A stretch of 64,000 nucleotides of DNA from positions 2,914,001-2,978,000 of the forward strand of contig OZ223309.1 of NCBI GenBank assembly GCA_965140765.1. Reading direction: 5' to 3'. The notes beneath the pieces are model-generated. The model did no database searches. It was not told the origin of the DNA and saw only the letters and a program-made list of their open reading frames with translations. Both the position numbers and the translations under genes were made by a program. Positions 9,226 through 18,150 of this stretch are shown here, piece after piece. Every line of letters starts with the position of its first letter. Within the stretch, counting starts at the first letter, position 1. The stretch is from Sunxiuqinia sp963678245. Its GTDB lineage: Bacteria > Bacteroidota > Bacteroidia > Bacteroidales > Prolixibacteraceae.

Positions 9226-10501
9226 GTACTTTTAACAACTTCTCCCATGACCATGGGGAATCCCACCAAAACCAAGCTTCGTATTTAAAGGCGAACTGAA
9301 TATTCAGCACAACAAACAGAATTGCAATACTCCAAAATGTTGCACGAACTAATTTACTCTGATGAGCAATCTTATTTATAGTCCAGCTCATTGGCAAAAC
9401 CAAAAACGGGAGAAAATCAATCATTGCACGCTGCCCCACCGCAGCACTAAACGTTGGAGCCCACCAACTGGCATTGATATATATAGCCAATAACAAGATC
9501 AACCAAACCGCATAATTGTTGTATAAACATTTACGGGTTGTAACCACCAATCCATATAGTCCTAAAAGGACAAGTGGTGTGTAAGTAATCCAACCATTAT
9601 ATATTCCAAACAGGACCGTTCCAACCTTTGGAGAATTCCAGTAAGGGAAGCCATAATTCTGATATGAATAAACGATTGGGCTTCCTGTAACTTTATACCA
9701 ATACAACATTTGCGGAATCGAAACAATAATACCAACCAGAATGATAATACCTATATATCTCAAATTTCTCTTCCAAAATTGAAGTCGGTTAGATAATGTT
9801 TCTTTACTATTTACACCATATAGAAAAAAGTACAACCCAGCAATCAGGTTGGTTGGCCTTATTAATACTGCCAATGCAAAGGGAAGAGCTAGAAACAGTG
9901 CATATTTAATTGATGATTTCCTGAAGAACTGATGTACATAATAAATATAAATCGAGATCAATGCAAAAGAGTAAGAATGAGACATTCCCGCTCCAAGAAT
10001 AAAAGTATAGTAAAACAAATTTGTCCCTAGTAAAACCAGAAAAAAGGAACTGAAAGTTACAGATTTGCCAAATTCTGGTCTAAGAAGTTTATATAAAAAC
10101 AAACACCCCAAATAGACGTAAAATAAAGCTGCAATTAGTGTAAATCCATAATAAACATTACCATAACCATCAGAGTCAAGACTGAAAAACAAGCTGATTG
10201 CATGAGCTAAAAGAAAAAAAGGTGCCCAAAGTATTGCGATACCACAAGTAAAAACACTAATTGATTTTCCATCTCCATAAGGAACAGCCCACGGCAGATG
10301 ATTGAATTGTTCCCAATCTCGCAAGAAGAAATGAGGAAGATATTGAAAATAGCCTTCCGGATCAGAACCTAAAATGATTTTCTCAATTGGCGTAGAGTGA
10401 AATATATCACGATACACATAATTGATAATCAGACCAATTAAAATGAAAAAAAATCCTCCTAATACTTCTTTAGAAAAATATACTCTATTGATTTCTTGCA
10501 T
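9215..10501 (-). CDS. polytopic membrane protein, GT-C/GT39-like
   Basis: 428 residues and about eleven predicted helices. Loop 1 contains LGSDPEGYFQYLPH, an acidic D-x-E motif of the kind that forms the active site of GT-C enzymes. Further on come VLIRPTNLIAGLYFF and NASWWAPTFSAAVGQRAMIDF, a region often conserved in this superfamily. It is the last gene of a three-gene operon with the methyltransferase (12 bases upstream) and a DPM1-like GT2. It overlaps the opposing GT2 gene by 11 bases. Function is inferred: transfer of a sugar from polyprenyl phosphate to a surface acceptor. Confidence 0.65.
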   Translation of the reverse strand: MQEINRVYFSKEVLGGFFFILIGLIINYVYRDIFHSTPIEKIILGSDPEGYFQYLPHFFLRDWEQFNHLPWAVPYGDGKSISVFTCGIAILWAPFFLLAHAISLFFSLDSDGYGNVYYGFTLIAALFYVYLGCLFLYKLLRPEFGKSVTFSSFFLVLLGTNLFYYTFILGAGMSHSYSFALISIYIYYVHQFFRKSSIKYALFLALPFALAVLIRPTNLIAGLYFFLYGVNSKETLSNRLQFWKRNLRYIGIIILVGIIVSIPQMLYWYKVTGSPIVYSYQNYGFPYWNSPKVGTVLFGIYNGWITYTPLVLLGLYGLVVTTRKCLYNNYAVWLILLLAIYINASWWAPTFSAAVGQRAMIDFLPFLVLPMSWTINKIAHQSKLVRATFWSIAILFVVLNIQFAFKYEAWFWWDSPWSWEKLLKVLSF

Positions 10502-10513
10502 TGTAAATACAAT

Positions 10514-11260
10514 TTATTTTTTCCGGCCAACAACGATGACGCTCAAACCAACAAATCCTCGAGTGACATTATCAATCAGTTTTATGACAGGAACAAAAAA
10601 ATTATACAACTTCATTTGTCCTTCAGGAACAACTTCCTTTCTGAGTATTTTACCACTCACCCACCAACCTAGCGTTCCAACAAAGTTAAAGTATCGCTTA
10701 TGAATAACTTTTAAATCGTTTTTCTCAAACAACTCAACCAAGTCTTTCTTTTTGTATCGTTTAAAATGTCCCAGGGCTTTATCAAATGAATTATACAACG
10801 ATTGAAAAGCAGGAACCAGGATGATTAAATTTCCATTCGATTTTAATAGCTTTTTGCAGTTCCGAATGGCCAGTGAATCGTTTTCGATATGCTCAACGAC
10901 ATTGAGGGCAAATACAGCGTCAAATTTTTCAAATAGATGCTGGTATTTCTGATTAAACTCAGGATCAACAACATCCATACTCAGAACCTGTTTTAAGTGC
11001 TTATTATCGCCAAACTTATCACGAATTACCTGACAATACTCCTCCTGAAGCTCAGTTACAGTGAGATTATTACCGGCACTTAAAAAACATTGCGAAATAT
11101 TCCCAATTCCACCTCCTACTTCCATCGTCTCACCATGACAAAAAGGTGTAATTACATTGTACATCCATCGGTTAAATTTATCGGCCGAAGCAATACTCTC
11201 CAATGTTGAATGTCCTGATTCATCAGTAAATCGAACTGATGATTTTGCTACTTTGCCCAT
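10514..11260 (-). CDS. class I SAM-dependent methyltransferase
   Basis: 248 residues. SAM motif I is EVGGGIGNISQCFL (about 46-59), acidic motif II is VTELQEEY, and the later FDAVFALNVVEHIEND is typical of the Methyltransf_11/12 group. A hydrophobic C-terminal stretch (LIDNVTRGFVGLSVIVVG) may touch the membrane. Its start codon lies 13 bases inside the end of the GT2 gene at 11248, which implies translational coupling. The target is likely a sugar or lipid intermediate of the same pathway, which cannot be read from sequence. Confidence 0.82.
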   Translation of the reverse strand: MGKVAKSSVRFTDESGHSTLESIASADKFNRWMYNVITPFCHGETMEVGGGIGNISQCFLSAGNNLTVTELQEEYCQVIRDKFGDNKHLKQVLSMDVVDPEFNQKYQHLFEKFDAVFALNVVEHIENDSLAIRNCKKLLKSNGNLIILVPAFQSLYNSFDKALGHFKRYKKKDLVELFEKNDLKVIHKRYFNFVGTLGWWVSGKILRKEVVPEGQMKLYNFFVPVIKLIDNVTRGFVGLSVIVVGRKK

Positions 11261-11967
11261 ATATTATATTTGAAAATCACCCAGAATGCTCGCAATCCGT
11301 CTTTCCAATTTATTTTTTTGCCTTCTTCATAGGTCCTTCCATAATAAGAAATACCTACTTCATACACCCTTACGCCTTTTAACATTGAGATTTTAGCTGT
11401 CACCTCAGGCTCAAATCCAAACCGATTTTCTTTCAATTCTATATTTTTAATGATGTCAATCTTGAAAAGTTTATAACAGGTTTCCATGTCTGTCAAGTTC
11501 AAGTTGGTAAACATATTTGATAGTGTTGTGAGCAATTTGTTTCCAATAGAATGCCAGAAGAACAAAATTCGGTGTGGATTTCCGCCCATAAAACGTGAGC
11601 CATAAACCACATCGGCAAAGCCTTCGGCAACTGGCTTCAGAAGATCATTGTACTCTCTGGGATCATACTCCAGGTCAGCATCCTGAATAATCAAATAGTC
11701 ACCTTTTGCTTCCTTGATCCCACGATGCAAGGCCGCTCCTTTTCCCATATTTACGGGTTGCTGATAAAACTGAATGTCAACTTCAGGATGAGACTGAATG
11801 TATTTCTCTATGACTTCTACTCCGTTGTCAGTAGAACAGTCATTTACGATGATCATTTCTTTCGTAAAATCAAATTTCAATTCGACATCAACGACTTTAT
11901 CCAGAAGCTGCGTGATGGTTTTTTCCTCGTTATAAACCGGAATAATGATCGAAAGTATCTGGCTCAT
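11248..11967 (-). CDS. GT2 glycosyltransferase, DPM1-like, soluble
   Basis: 239 residues. The N-terminus SIIIPVYNEEKTITQLL is the standard GT2 first strand. IIVNDCSTDNG binds the nucleotide and D-A-D in IQDADLEYDPREY is the metal site. It lacks the two C-terminal helices seen in the 8290 enzyme, matching single-domain dolichol- or polyprenol-phosphate mannosyl/glucosyl transferases. It is first in the operon that includes the methyltransferase and a GT-C-like protein. It likely charges polyprenyl phosphate with a hexose for the latter. ATG at 11967 is the only plausible start. Confidence 0.85.
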   Translation of the reverse strand: MSQILSIIIPVYNEEKTITQLLDKVVDVELKFDFTKEMIIVNDCSTDNGVEVIEKYIQSHPEVDIQFYQQPVNMGKGAALHRGIKEAKGDYLIIQDADLEYDPREYNDLLKPVAEGFADVVYGSRFMGGNPHRILFFWHSIGNKLLTTLSNMFTNLNLTDMETCYKLFKIDIIKNIELKENRFGFEPEVTAKISMLKGVRVYEVGISYYGRTYEEGKKINWKDGLRAFWVIFKYNIWAK

Positions 11968-12060
11968 TTTATTTCATGCTAGTAGTTTACGAATAGCAAA
12001 TCTAAGAAAAAATAACACGTTCCAGCGCGTATTTATCAAATTCAAATAAGAACCTGTAGC

Positions 12061-12091
12061 TTTTGAATTCTCCCGTGATCTTTTAACTTTG
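12061..12091 (+). promoter_or_regulatory. Bacteroidota-type promoter for the SLC12-like transporter
   Basis: TTTTG at 12061-12065 and TAACTTTG at 12084-12091 match the -33 TTTG and -7 TAnnTTTG elements with an 18-base spacer. They lie 15 bases before the ATG at 12107, which implies a very short leader. This also argues against translation from the TTG at 12089. Confidence 0.6.
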
Positions 12092-12106
12092 ATAAAAAAC
12101 TACAGC

Positions 12107-14326
12107 ATGGCTAAATCGTTTGTGAATTCGAATGCTAAGTTCGGCACCATGCCGGTCTTTCTTACAGCATTGTCCACAATATTGGGAGCAATCCTCTTTT
12201 TGCGTTTCGGCTGGGCCGTTGGGCAGGTCGGATTTTGGGGAGTAATCGGCATCATTCTAATCGGTCACATCATCACCATCCCTACAGCTTTTGCGGTGGC
12301 CGAAATTGCAACCAACCAGCGAGTACAGGGAGGTGGGGCTTATTATATCATCTCGCGTTCCTTTGGGTTTAATATCGGTGGAGCTATTGGCTTGGCTTTA
12401 TTTTTCTCACAAGCCATTTCTGTGGCCTTTTATGTTATTGCTTTTGGTGAAGCTTTTGAACCGGTAATTAATTTTTTAAACGACAACTATCAGTTGGGAA
12501 TTGAAGACCGTAGATGGATCTCGATTCCTGCAATGGCGATTTTATCAATTATTATTTTAGCCAAAGGTGCCAATATGGGCATGAAAGCGCTTTATTTTGT
12601 AGTCGCTATTCTTTTAACCTCTTTGGTATTCTTTTTTATTGGCGATTCTCCGCTAAAACCACACGAAGTACATTTTCATTCACATATCCCCAATAACCTG
12701 AGTTTCTTTTTTGTGTTTACGATCATCTTTCCCGCTTTCACGGGTCTGGCCGCAGGACTTGGCTTATCAGGCGATCTAAAAGATCCGAAAAAATCAATTC
12801 CTCGCGGAACTCTTTGGGCAACAATCGTCGGCATGTTAGTTTACATTGCTGCTGCTTATAAATTCACCGTTTCTGCCAGTCCTGAGGAGTTGGTGGCTGA
12901 TCAACTGATCATGCAACGCATTGCTATATGGGGGCCCATTATCCCGGTGGGTTTAGCAGCAGCCTCTCTCAGTTCGGCTCTGGGGTCTATTATGGTTGCT
13001 CCACGAACCTTACAAGCTATCGGATACGACGATATTTTTCCTCAAAAATGGCTGAACCGTTGGTTTGCCAAAGGGAAAAAAGCCGACAATGAGCCTATCA
13101 ACGGTTCAATTGTCACCATTATCATCGCCTTCTTTTTTATTGCTATTGGCGACATCAACTTTGTAGCTCAAATTATCTCCATGTTTTTCATGGTTACCTA
13201 CGCGGCTATTTGCATGGTTTCATTTTTAGAGCATTTTGCAGCCGACCCCGCCTATCGGCCAACTTTCCGTAGCAAGTGGTATATTTCGTTAATTGGTGCC
13301 ATTTTTTCCTTTTGGGTCATGTTTCAAATGAATATGCTATATGCAGCCTTTTCGGTGGTTATTATGGCCATGATTTATTTCATCATCACCTACCATAGCA
13401 AGGAAAGACGTGGATTAAATAAGCTATTTAGAGGTGTCGTTTTTCAAATGAGCCGACAGTTGCAAATATTTGCGCAGCGGGCAGACAAAGAAGACCGTGA
13501 AATTAGCTGGCGTCCTTTTGGTGTATGCATTTCGCACGATACCTTTAAACGAAGAAGCGCCTTTGATGTAATGCGCTGGCTTTCGTATAAATATGGGTTT
13601 GGTACGTATATTCATTTTATCAAAGGCTACCTCAACGAAGAAACCACCCACGCCTCGAAAGAATCTCTGAAAAGATTAATCAACCTCTCACACGGCAGCA
13701 AAAACAGGGTGTACCTCGACACCATAATTTCTCCTTCTTATACGTCGGCTATTGCACAAGTTGTACAGCTTTCCGGTATTTCAGGAAAAGGAAATAATTT
13801 GATTCTATTTGAGTTTTCGCGTACCGAACCCGAAACCTTAAAAGAAATACTTCCCAACTACAAAATGATTGAATCGGCCGGGTTTGATGTTTGCATTTTA
13901 AATACCTCATACAAAAGCTTTGGGTACAAAAGAGAATTGCACATCTGGATTCGTCCTGATGATTTCGAAAATGCCAATCTGATGATTTTGCTGGGGTATA
14001 TTATCCTGGGACATCCGGATTGGAAAAAAGGAATAATTAAAATTTTCGCCCTATTCCCTAAAGAAGATGTAGTTGACAAACGCCAGCAACTTCTGGATCT
14101 GGTAAAGGAAGGACGACTGCCAATCAGTCCCTCCAATATTGAAATGGTTCCCTACGAAAAAGGAAGCCGTAAAAATGTAATTTCGACATACTCTGAAGAC
14201 GCCGACCTAACGTTAATTGGTTTTAGAAATGAGATGCTTAAAGGAAGCTTTGAGTTCTTTGATGGCTACGTTGACTTGGGGAACATTCTATTTGTAAGTG
14301 CCAATAAGGCCAAGGATATCGAATAA
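12107..14326 (+). CDS. cation-chloride cotransporter-like permease (APC superfamily, SLC12-like)
   Basis: 739 residues from ATG 12107. A TTG at 12089 in the same frame overlaps the promoter and is rejected. About twelve membrane helices span residues 15-440. The conserved first helix reads ALSTILGAILFLRFGWAVG, and VQGGGAYYIISRSFG belongs to helix 3. PAFTGLAAGLGLSGDLKDP is the strongest SLC12 signature. A cytosolic C-terminal domain of about 290 residues follows, as in the eukaryotic NKCC/KCC transporters. The substrate is likely an amino acid or K+/Na+/Cl-, which is not determined. It is monocistronic or weakly coupled to coaD, whose own -7 box lies 18 bases after its end. Confidence 0.85.
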   Translation: MAKSFVNSNAKFGTMPVFLTALSTILGAILFLRFGWAVGQVGFWGVIGIILIGHIITIPTAFAVAEIATNQRVQGGGAYYIISRSFGFNIGGAIGLALFFSQAISVAFYVIAFGEAFEPVINFLNDNYQLGIEDRRWISIPAMAILSIIILAKGANMGMKALYFVVAILLTSLVFFFIGDSPLKPHEVHFHSHIPNNLSFFFVFTIIFPAFTGLAAGLGLSGDLKDPKKSIPRGTLWATIVGMLVYIAAAYKFTVSASPEELVADQLIMQRIAIWGPIIPVGLAAASLSSALGSIMVAPRTLQAIGYDDIFPQKWLNRWFAKGKKADNEPINGSIVTIIIAFFFIAIGDINFVAQIISMFFMVTYAAICMVSFLEHFAADPAYRPTFRSKWYISLIGAIFSFWVMFQMNMLYAAFSVVIMAMIYFIITYHSKERRGLNKLFRGVVFQMSRQLQIFAQRADKEDREISWRPFGVCISHDTFKRRSAFDVMRWLSYKYGFGTYIHFIKGYLNEETTHASKESLKRLINLSHGSKNRVYLDTIISPSYTSAIAQVVQLSGISGKGNNLILFEFSRTEPETLKEILPNYKMIESAGFDVCILNTSYKSFGYKRELHIWIRPDDFENANLMILLGYIILGHPDWKKGIIKIFALFPKEDVVDKRQQLLDLVKEGRLPISPSNIEMVPYEKGSRKNVISTYSEDADLTLIGFRNEMLKGSFEFFDGYVDLGNILFVSANKAKDIE

Positions 14327-14343
14327 TTCCAAAGAATTACCGT

Positions 14344-14351
14344 TATATTTG
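14344..14351 (+). promoter_or_regulatory. -7 box upstream of coaD
   Basis: TATATTTG fits TAnnTTTG and lies 22 bases before the coaD ATG. No matching -33 element was recognised. Confidence 0.35.
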
Positions 14352-14373
14352 GTGATACATAAAACGAAAAACT

Positions 14374-14856
14374 ATGGAGCGCATCGCAATATTTCCAGGC
14401 TCGTTCGATCCATTTACCATTGGACACGAGAGCATTGTAAAAAGAGCTTTACCCATGTTCGATAAAATTGTTATCATGATCGGGTTTAATTCAAATAAAA
14501 AATCGTTTTTCCCATTGGAAAAACGCATGAAATGGATCAATCAGATATTTGAAGATGAATCCAAAATAGAAGTGAAAAGTCATGAAGGCTTAACGGTCGA
14601 TTTTTGCAAACTGGTTGATGCCAAATACATTTTAAGAGGTCTGCGAACCTCATCCGATTTTGAATACGAACGAGCAATCGCTCAAGTAAATAAGAGAATG
14701 CATCCGGAACTGGAAACTGTTTTCCTACTAACAAAACCGGAGCATACTCCTGTAAATTCATCTATTGTTCGCGATATTATTTTACACGATGGCGACGCCA
14801 GTATGTTTCTTCCGCAAAAATTAAACATGAATGAATTTAAGAAAGATGAAGCTTAA
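14374..14856 (+). CDS. coaD: pantetheine-phosphate adenylyltransferase
   Basis: 160 residues, the normal size of bacterial CoaD. The nucleotidyltransferase signature GSFDPFTIGHESIV (residues 8-21, with the T-x-G-H motif) binds ATP. LRGLRTSSDFEYE (about 89-101) and VNSSIVRDI (about 129-137) are the other hallmark segments. It catalyses 4'-phosphopantetheine + ATP to dephospho-CoA, the penultimate step of coenzyme A synthesis, in the cytosol. Its stop codon overlaps the start of the next gene on the same strand, implying translational coupling. Confidence 0.96.
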   Translation: MERIAIFPGSFDPFTIGHESIVKRALPMFDKIVIMIGFNSNKKSFFPLEKRMKWINQIFEDESKIEVKSHEGLTVDFCKLVDAKYILRGLRTSSDFEYERAIAQVNKRMHPELETVFLLTKPEHTPVNSSIVRDIILHDGDASMFLPQKLNMNEFKKDEA

Positions 14857-16270
14857 AAAACTCCTTCTTTTTTTCATCTCACTGATCATTACTTGTTGTT
14901 TCTCCTTTGCCCAACGAAACACGACTATTTCAGGATTAGCGAATGATTACTCCGGTTACACAATTAACATTTATCAAATAACCGATCCTATTTCGGAGAC
15001 GAAACAACCAATCACTTCACTTAACATTGGTGCTGATGGATCATTTCACTCAACATTTGAGTTAACGAAAACCACCTATGCCGAAGCTGAATTTGATGCT
15101 TATCAAGCCACCATCTATCTGCAGCCCGGCGAAAGTTATGAATTGATCTTTCCACCTCTTAAAAAAGTTTCGCCTGCGCAAAAAAGAAATCCATTTTTCC
15201 AATACGATGAAATTGCCTTTGCCACGAAAAGCAGTGATCCCAATGAACTGAACAGACTGATCCAACAATTTGAACTGGCTTACTTAAAGGAAGAAACCAA
15301 GTATTTTAACGAAATATACCATCGCCAATCGGAAGCTGCCGTCGATTCATTAAAACATCATCTGACGATACGCTTTCCAGAAACAGAGAACAGCTATTTT
15401 GAAAATTACAAATTCTATAGAATTGCCTTTGCCGAATTTGCCTTGCAACGTGAACATCCGGATGAACTTATCAAAAAGTACTTCATCAATCACAAACCAA
15501 ATCTTGATCTTCCTCCATGCGTCCAACTCTTCACTCAACTTTTTTCTGATCATTTTACCTTTGAAGCCAACCAAATTCAGGGCACAGAATTTAGACGATT
15601 GGTGGCGCAAGCGAAGCTTCCAGGCATCGAAGACTATTTCATGACCAACAATGGCTGGGATAAAAACCTGAGCCGACTGGTTATTTTACAATCCATTAAG
15701 GACGCTTATAAACAAGGGCAGTTCTCGCCTCGAAGTATGAAGCACCTGCTTGATAAAGTACAAGATAGCGACTGGCCAACATCAAAAAAAGAGATTGCCA
15801 AACGGCTTGAAAATAAAATATCTTATCTGGAGCCTGGAACTGAGGCACCAAACTTCTCCATGACTGACTTTAATGGCATAAAGCATCAACTGAAAGACTT
15901 TAACGACAAATACGTTTACCTGAATTTTACGCGAGTCGCAAATCCGATCTGTCGCCAGCATTTAGATCAACTAAAAAAATCGTCGGCTCTCTTACAACAA
16001 GAGTTGCACATCGTAAACCTGATTATGCCAGGTGAAACAAATAAAAAGGAACTAATACGCCAACAAGAATGGCCGGGAGATTTTTTTATTATTGATGAGC
16101 AAACGGCAGATGAGTATCAAGTAAGCACCTTCCCTATGGCTTATCTTGTTGATAAAGAAGGAAAGTTCGTTTTCTCACCTGCCCCAAATCCGCTCGACGG
16201 CTTTGAACAACGATTTTTGAATCTGTTAAAACAAGAAAGGATAGAAGAATTACGCCGTCAGGGCAAGTAA
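14846..16270 (+). CDS. secreted thioredoxin-fold protein lacking the CxxC site
   Basis: 474 residues from ATG 14846. An in-frame ATG at 14831 is possible but would put five residues before an otherwise perfect signal peptide (MKLKKLLLFFISLIITCCFSFA). Residues 24-330 are a divergent region like the DUF4369/TlpA-type N-terminal domains of Bacteroidota. From about 335 a thioredoxin/AhpC-TSA domain begins (GTEAPNFSMTDFNGI). The redox motif WCxxC is replaced by VANPICRQH, leaving a single cysteine. The cis-Pro region STFPMAYLVDKEG is present. It is probably periplasmic and no longer a classical disulfide oxidoreductase. It overlaps coaD by 11 bases and the convergent Nudix gene by 13. Confidence 0.75.
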   Translation: MKLKKLLLFFISLIITCCFSFAQRNTTISGLANDYSGYTINIYQITDPISETKQPITSLNIGADGSFHSTFELTKTTYAEAEFDAYQATIYLQPGESYELIFPPLKKVSPAQKRNPFFQYDEIAFATKSSDPNELNRLIQQFELAYLKEETKYFNEIYHRQSEAAVDSLKHHLTIRFPETENSYFENYKFYRIAFAEFALQREHPDELIKKYFINHKPNLDLPPCVQLFTQLFSDHFTFEANQIQGTEFRRLVAQAKLPGIEDYFMTNNGWDKNLSRLVILQSIKDAYKQGQFSPRSMKHLLDKVQDSDWPTSKKEIAKRLENKISYLEPGTEAPNFSMTDFNGIKHQLKDFNDKYVYLNFTRVANPICRQHLDQLKKSSALLQQELHIVNLIMPGETNKKELIRQQEWPGDFFIIDEQTADEYQVSTFPMAYLVDKEGKFVFSPAPNPLDGFEQRFLNLLKQERIEELRRQGK

Positions 16271-16884
16271 GGCTTTAGTAAATCTTGCAAATTACCATAC
16301 GTATTTTGATAAAATTCCTGCAAATCATGGCATGAAACCCAACGAGCTTCTTCGATTTGCTCTTCAACCTGAGGTACTAATTTTTCTTTTTCTGAATATG
16401 CCATCTCGTACCAGTGTGTTTCTTTCAGCACCCAGTTATTTCTTTTTTTAATATAGGGCGAACGGTATAAATGGAAAGTTGATGGTAACTGATGAGTAAT
16501 TTTGAGTTTACCAATACCACACTCTTCCCCGACCTCTCTAACTGCTGCATCTTCTGGCAATTCATCTTTCTCAATCTTGCCTTTGGGCAAATCCCACTTG
16601 CCCATTCTTTTAATCATTAATAATTGTTGCTTACGATTTATAACAAGACCTCCGGCTGCAGGTATTTGTGTTATATTATTCTTAAGCAATTGCATTGAGT
16701 TTTGAGTAAGCTTACTGATAATTATCAGTTTTACAACATATTTGCTGTTCTCCAATTTTGAGAAAAGCTTTAAAATATCGACAATATCCTCAATTTCAAC
16801 AACATCAACAACATTATCTTTAGATGAACAATCGATTTCATCATCCCAAAACAGCTGATGCTCATTCAAAAAAACTTTGTACAT
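16258..16884 (-). CDS. Nudix hydrolase
   Basis: 208 residues. The Nudix box is complete: G-x5-E-x7-REV-x-EE-x-G-I, within GKIEKDELPEDAAVREVGEE (about 115-134). The preceding strand AAGGLVINRKQQLLMIKRMG is the usual first strand of the fold. The N-terminal 75 residues are an extra domain of unknown role (VVEIEDIVDILKLFSKLEN). Nudix enzymes cleave nucleoside diphosphates linked to X, and the actual substrate is not predictable. The gene diverges from pyrE with only 35 bases between the two ATGs. Confidence 0.88.
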   Translation of the reverse strand: MYKVFLNEHQLFWDDEIDCSSKDNVVDVVEIEDIVDILKLFSKLENSKYVVKLIIISKLTQNSMQLLKNNITQIPAAGGLVINRKQQLLMIKRMGKWDLPKGKIEKDELPEDAAVREVGEECGIGKLKITHQLPSTFHLYRSPYIKKRNNWVLKETHWYEMAYSEKEKLVPQVEEQIEEARWVSCHDLQEFYQNTYGNLQDLLKPYLP

Positions 16885-16887
16885 TTG
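16880..16887 (+). promoter_or_regulatory. -7 box for pyrE overlapping the Nudix start codon
   Basis: TACATTTG matches TAnnTTTG and lies 32 bases before the pyrE ATG. It covers the start codon of the divergent Nudix gene (16882-16884), so the two genes cannot have independent control regions. Confidence 0.4.
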
Positions 16888-16919
16888 CCGTGAAATTCAG
16901 TCATAAAACAATTAGCATT

Positions 16920-17552
16920 ATGCAAGACATCTATGTAGAGGTAACAAAAAAACTCGTACAAATTAACACAATAAAAATCCAACCATCAAACCCATTTACG
17001 TGGGCATCAGGATGGAAGGCTCCTATTTACTGTGACAACAGAAAAATTTTATCATATCCCGAAGCACGTACATTTATCAGAGATCAGTTTGTAAAACTGA
17101 TAAAAGAACAATACCCTGATGCAGAAGTAATCGCAGGTGTTGCAACCGGAGCAATTGCTCATGGAATGTTGGTAGCTCAGGAATTAGGCTTGCCTTTTAT
17201 TTATGTTCGGGCAACTCCTAAAAGTCATGGTTTGGAAAACCTGATTGAAGGAGACTTAAAAGTTGGACAAAAAGTGGTCGTTATTGAAGACTTGGTTTCA
17301 ACCGGAATTAGTAGCTTAAAAGCAGCTGAAGCAATCTCCAATTTTGGAGGTGAGATTTTAGGAATGATGGCTATTTTCACCTACAATTTCCCTCTTGCAA
17401 AAGAGAACTTTGAAAAAGCAGGAATTGAGCTGACAACATTAAGCCGTTACAAAACGTTACTAGAAGTAGCTTTGGAATCAGGAGAAATCAAACAATCGCA
17501 GGTCGAGTCGTTAAACGAATGGCGTCAAAACCCATCCGAATGGGGTAAATAA
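16920..17552 (+). CDS. pyrE: orotate phosphoribosyltransferase
   Basis: 210 residues from ATG 16920. The open frame extends upstream but that part overlaps the Nudix start. The PRPP-binding loop reads VVVIEDLVSTGIS (about 119-131). Earlier family features are NPFTWASGWKAPIYCDNR and AGVATGAIAHGM. The enzyme joins orotate to PRPP to make OMP in de novo pyrimidine synthesis. No other pyr gene is nearby. An intrinsic terminator follows 28 bases after the stop. Confidence 0.96.
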   Translation: MQDIYVEVTKKLVQINTIKIQPSNPFTWASGWKAPIYCDNRKILSYPEARTFIRDQFVKLIKEQYPDAEVIAGVATGAIAHGMLVAQELGLPFIYVRATPKSHGLENLIEGDLKVGQKVVVIEDLVSTGISSLKAAEAISNFGGEILGMMAIFTYNFPLAKENFEKAGIELTTLSRYKTLLEVALESGEIKQSQVESLNEWRQNPSEWGK

Positions 17553-17580
17553 GTAAATTATATTATCAACATATTATTAT

Positions 17581-17611
17581 TCCCCGGACACACATTCCGG
17601 GGATTTTTTTT
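17581..17611 (+). terminator. intrinsic terminator after pyrE
   Basis: A perfect 8-bp stem, TCCCCGGA (17581-17588) with TCCGGGGA (17596-17603), has a 7-base loop and is followed by eight T residues. Confidence 0.9.
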
Positions 17612-17622
17612 GGAGAAAAATT

Positions 17623-18090
17623 ATGGCACTAAGTAAATACACAAGTGATATCAAATTTATCGATCAAAACGAAGAAGTAGTTTTCAACTATTTGGCCAAT
17701 TTTGATAACTTCTCACACTACCTCAATGAAAGCGTGTTAGACAAAGTTAGTCAACAAGTTCCTCAAATAAAGGTTACTGACTTTGAGTCAGACAATGATT
17801 CCTGTCGCTTTAATATCACAGGTATGGGACAATCAGAAATCCGAATTGTGAACCGGGAGCCTTTTAAAACAATAAAAATAGAAAGTTCGGGCAAGCTTCC
17901 CGTAGAAATTACGTTCTGGATTCAACTAATGGCTGTGACGCCTTCGCAAACAAAAATGAAGTTGACTTTGCACGCAGAAATGGGCATGATGATTAAAATG
18001 ATGGCCGGCAAAAAGCTTGAAGCGGGAATTAATCAACTAGCCGACATGCTGGCCCAACTCCCCTATCGTAATCGGAGCGAAAATTTATAA
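17623..18090 (+). CDS. SRPBCC-fold protein of unknown ligand
   Basis: 155 residues. The pattern is that of a START/Bet v1-like (SRPBCC) domain: an N-terminal strand and helix (VFNYLANFDNFSHYLNE), then alternating strands with GMGQSEIRIVNREP, and a long C-terminal helix (MIKMMAGKKLEAGINQLADM). Such proteins bind hydrophobic ligands. No catalytic residues can be identified. A purine-rich GGAG 9 bases upstream of the ATG could act as a ribosome binding site. The gene lies directly behind the pyrE terminator, so it must be transcribed from a promoter in or after that hairpin or by read-through. Confidence 0.7.
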   Translation: MALSKYTSDIKFIDQNEEVVFNYLANFDNFSHYLNESVLDKVSQQVPQIKVTDFESDNDSCRFNITGMGQSEIRIVNREPFKTIKIESSGKLPVEITFWIQLMAVTPSQTKMKLTLHAEMGMMIKMMAGKKLEAGINQLADMLAQLPYRNRSENL

Positions 18091-18150
18091 CTTCTTTAAC
18101 CTTATCAGGTCTTAAACTGTTATCATTGTCAATAAAGAAATAAAGTCGTC

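Noticed and set aside
12089..12106. TTG start for the SLC12-like transporter
   Set aside because: It overlaps the -7 box and an ATG 18 bases downstream gives the conventional N-terminus.
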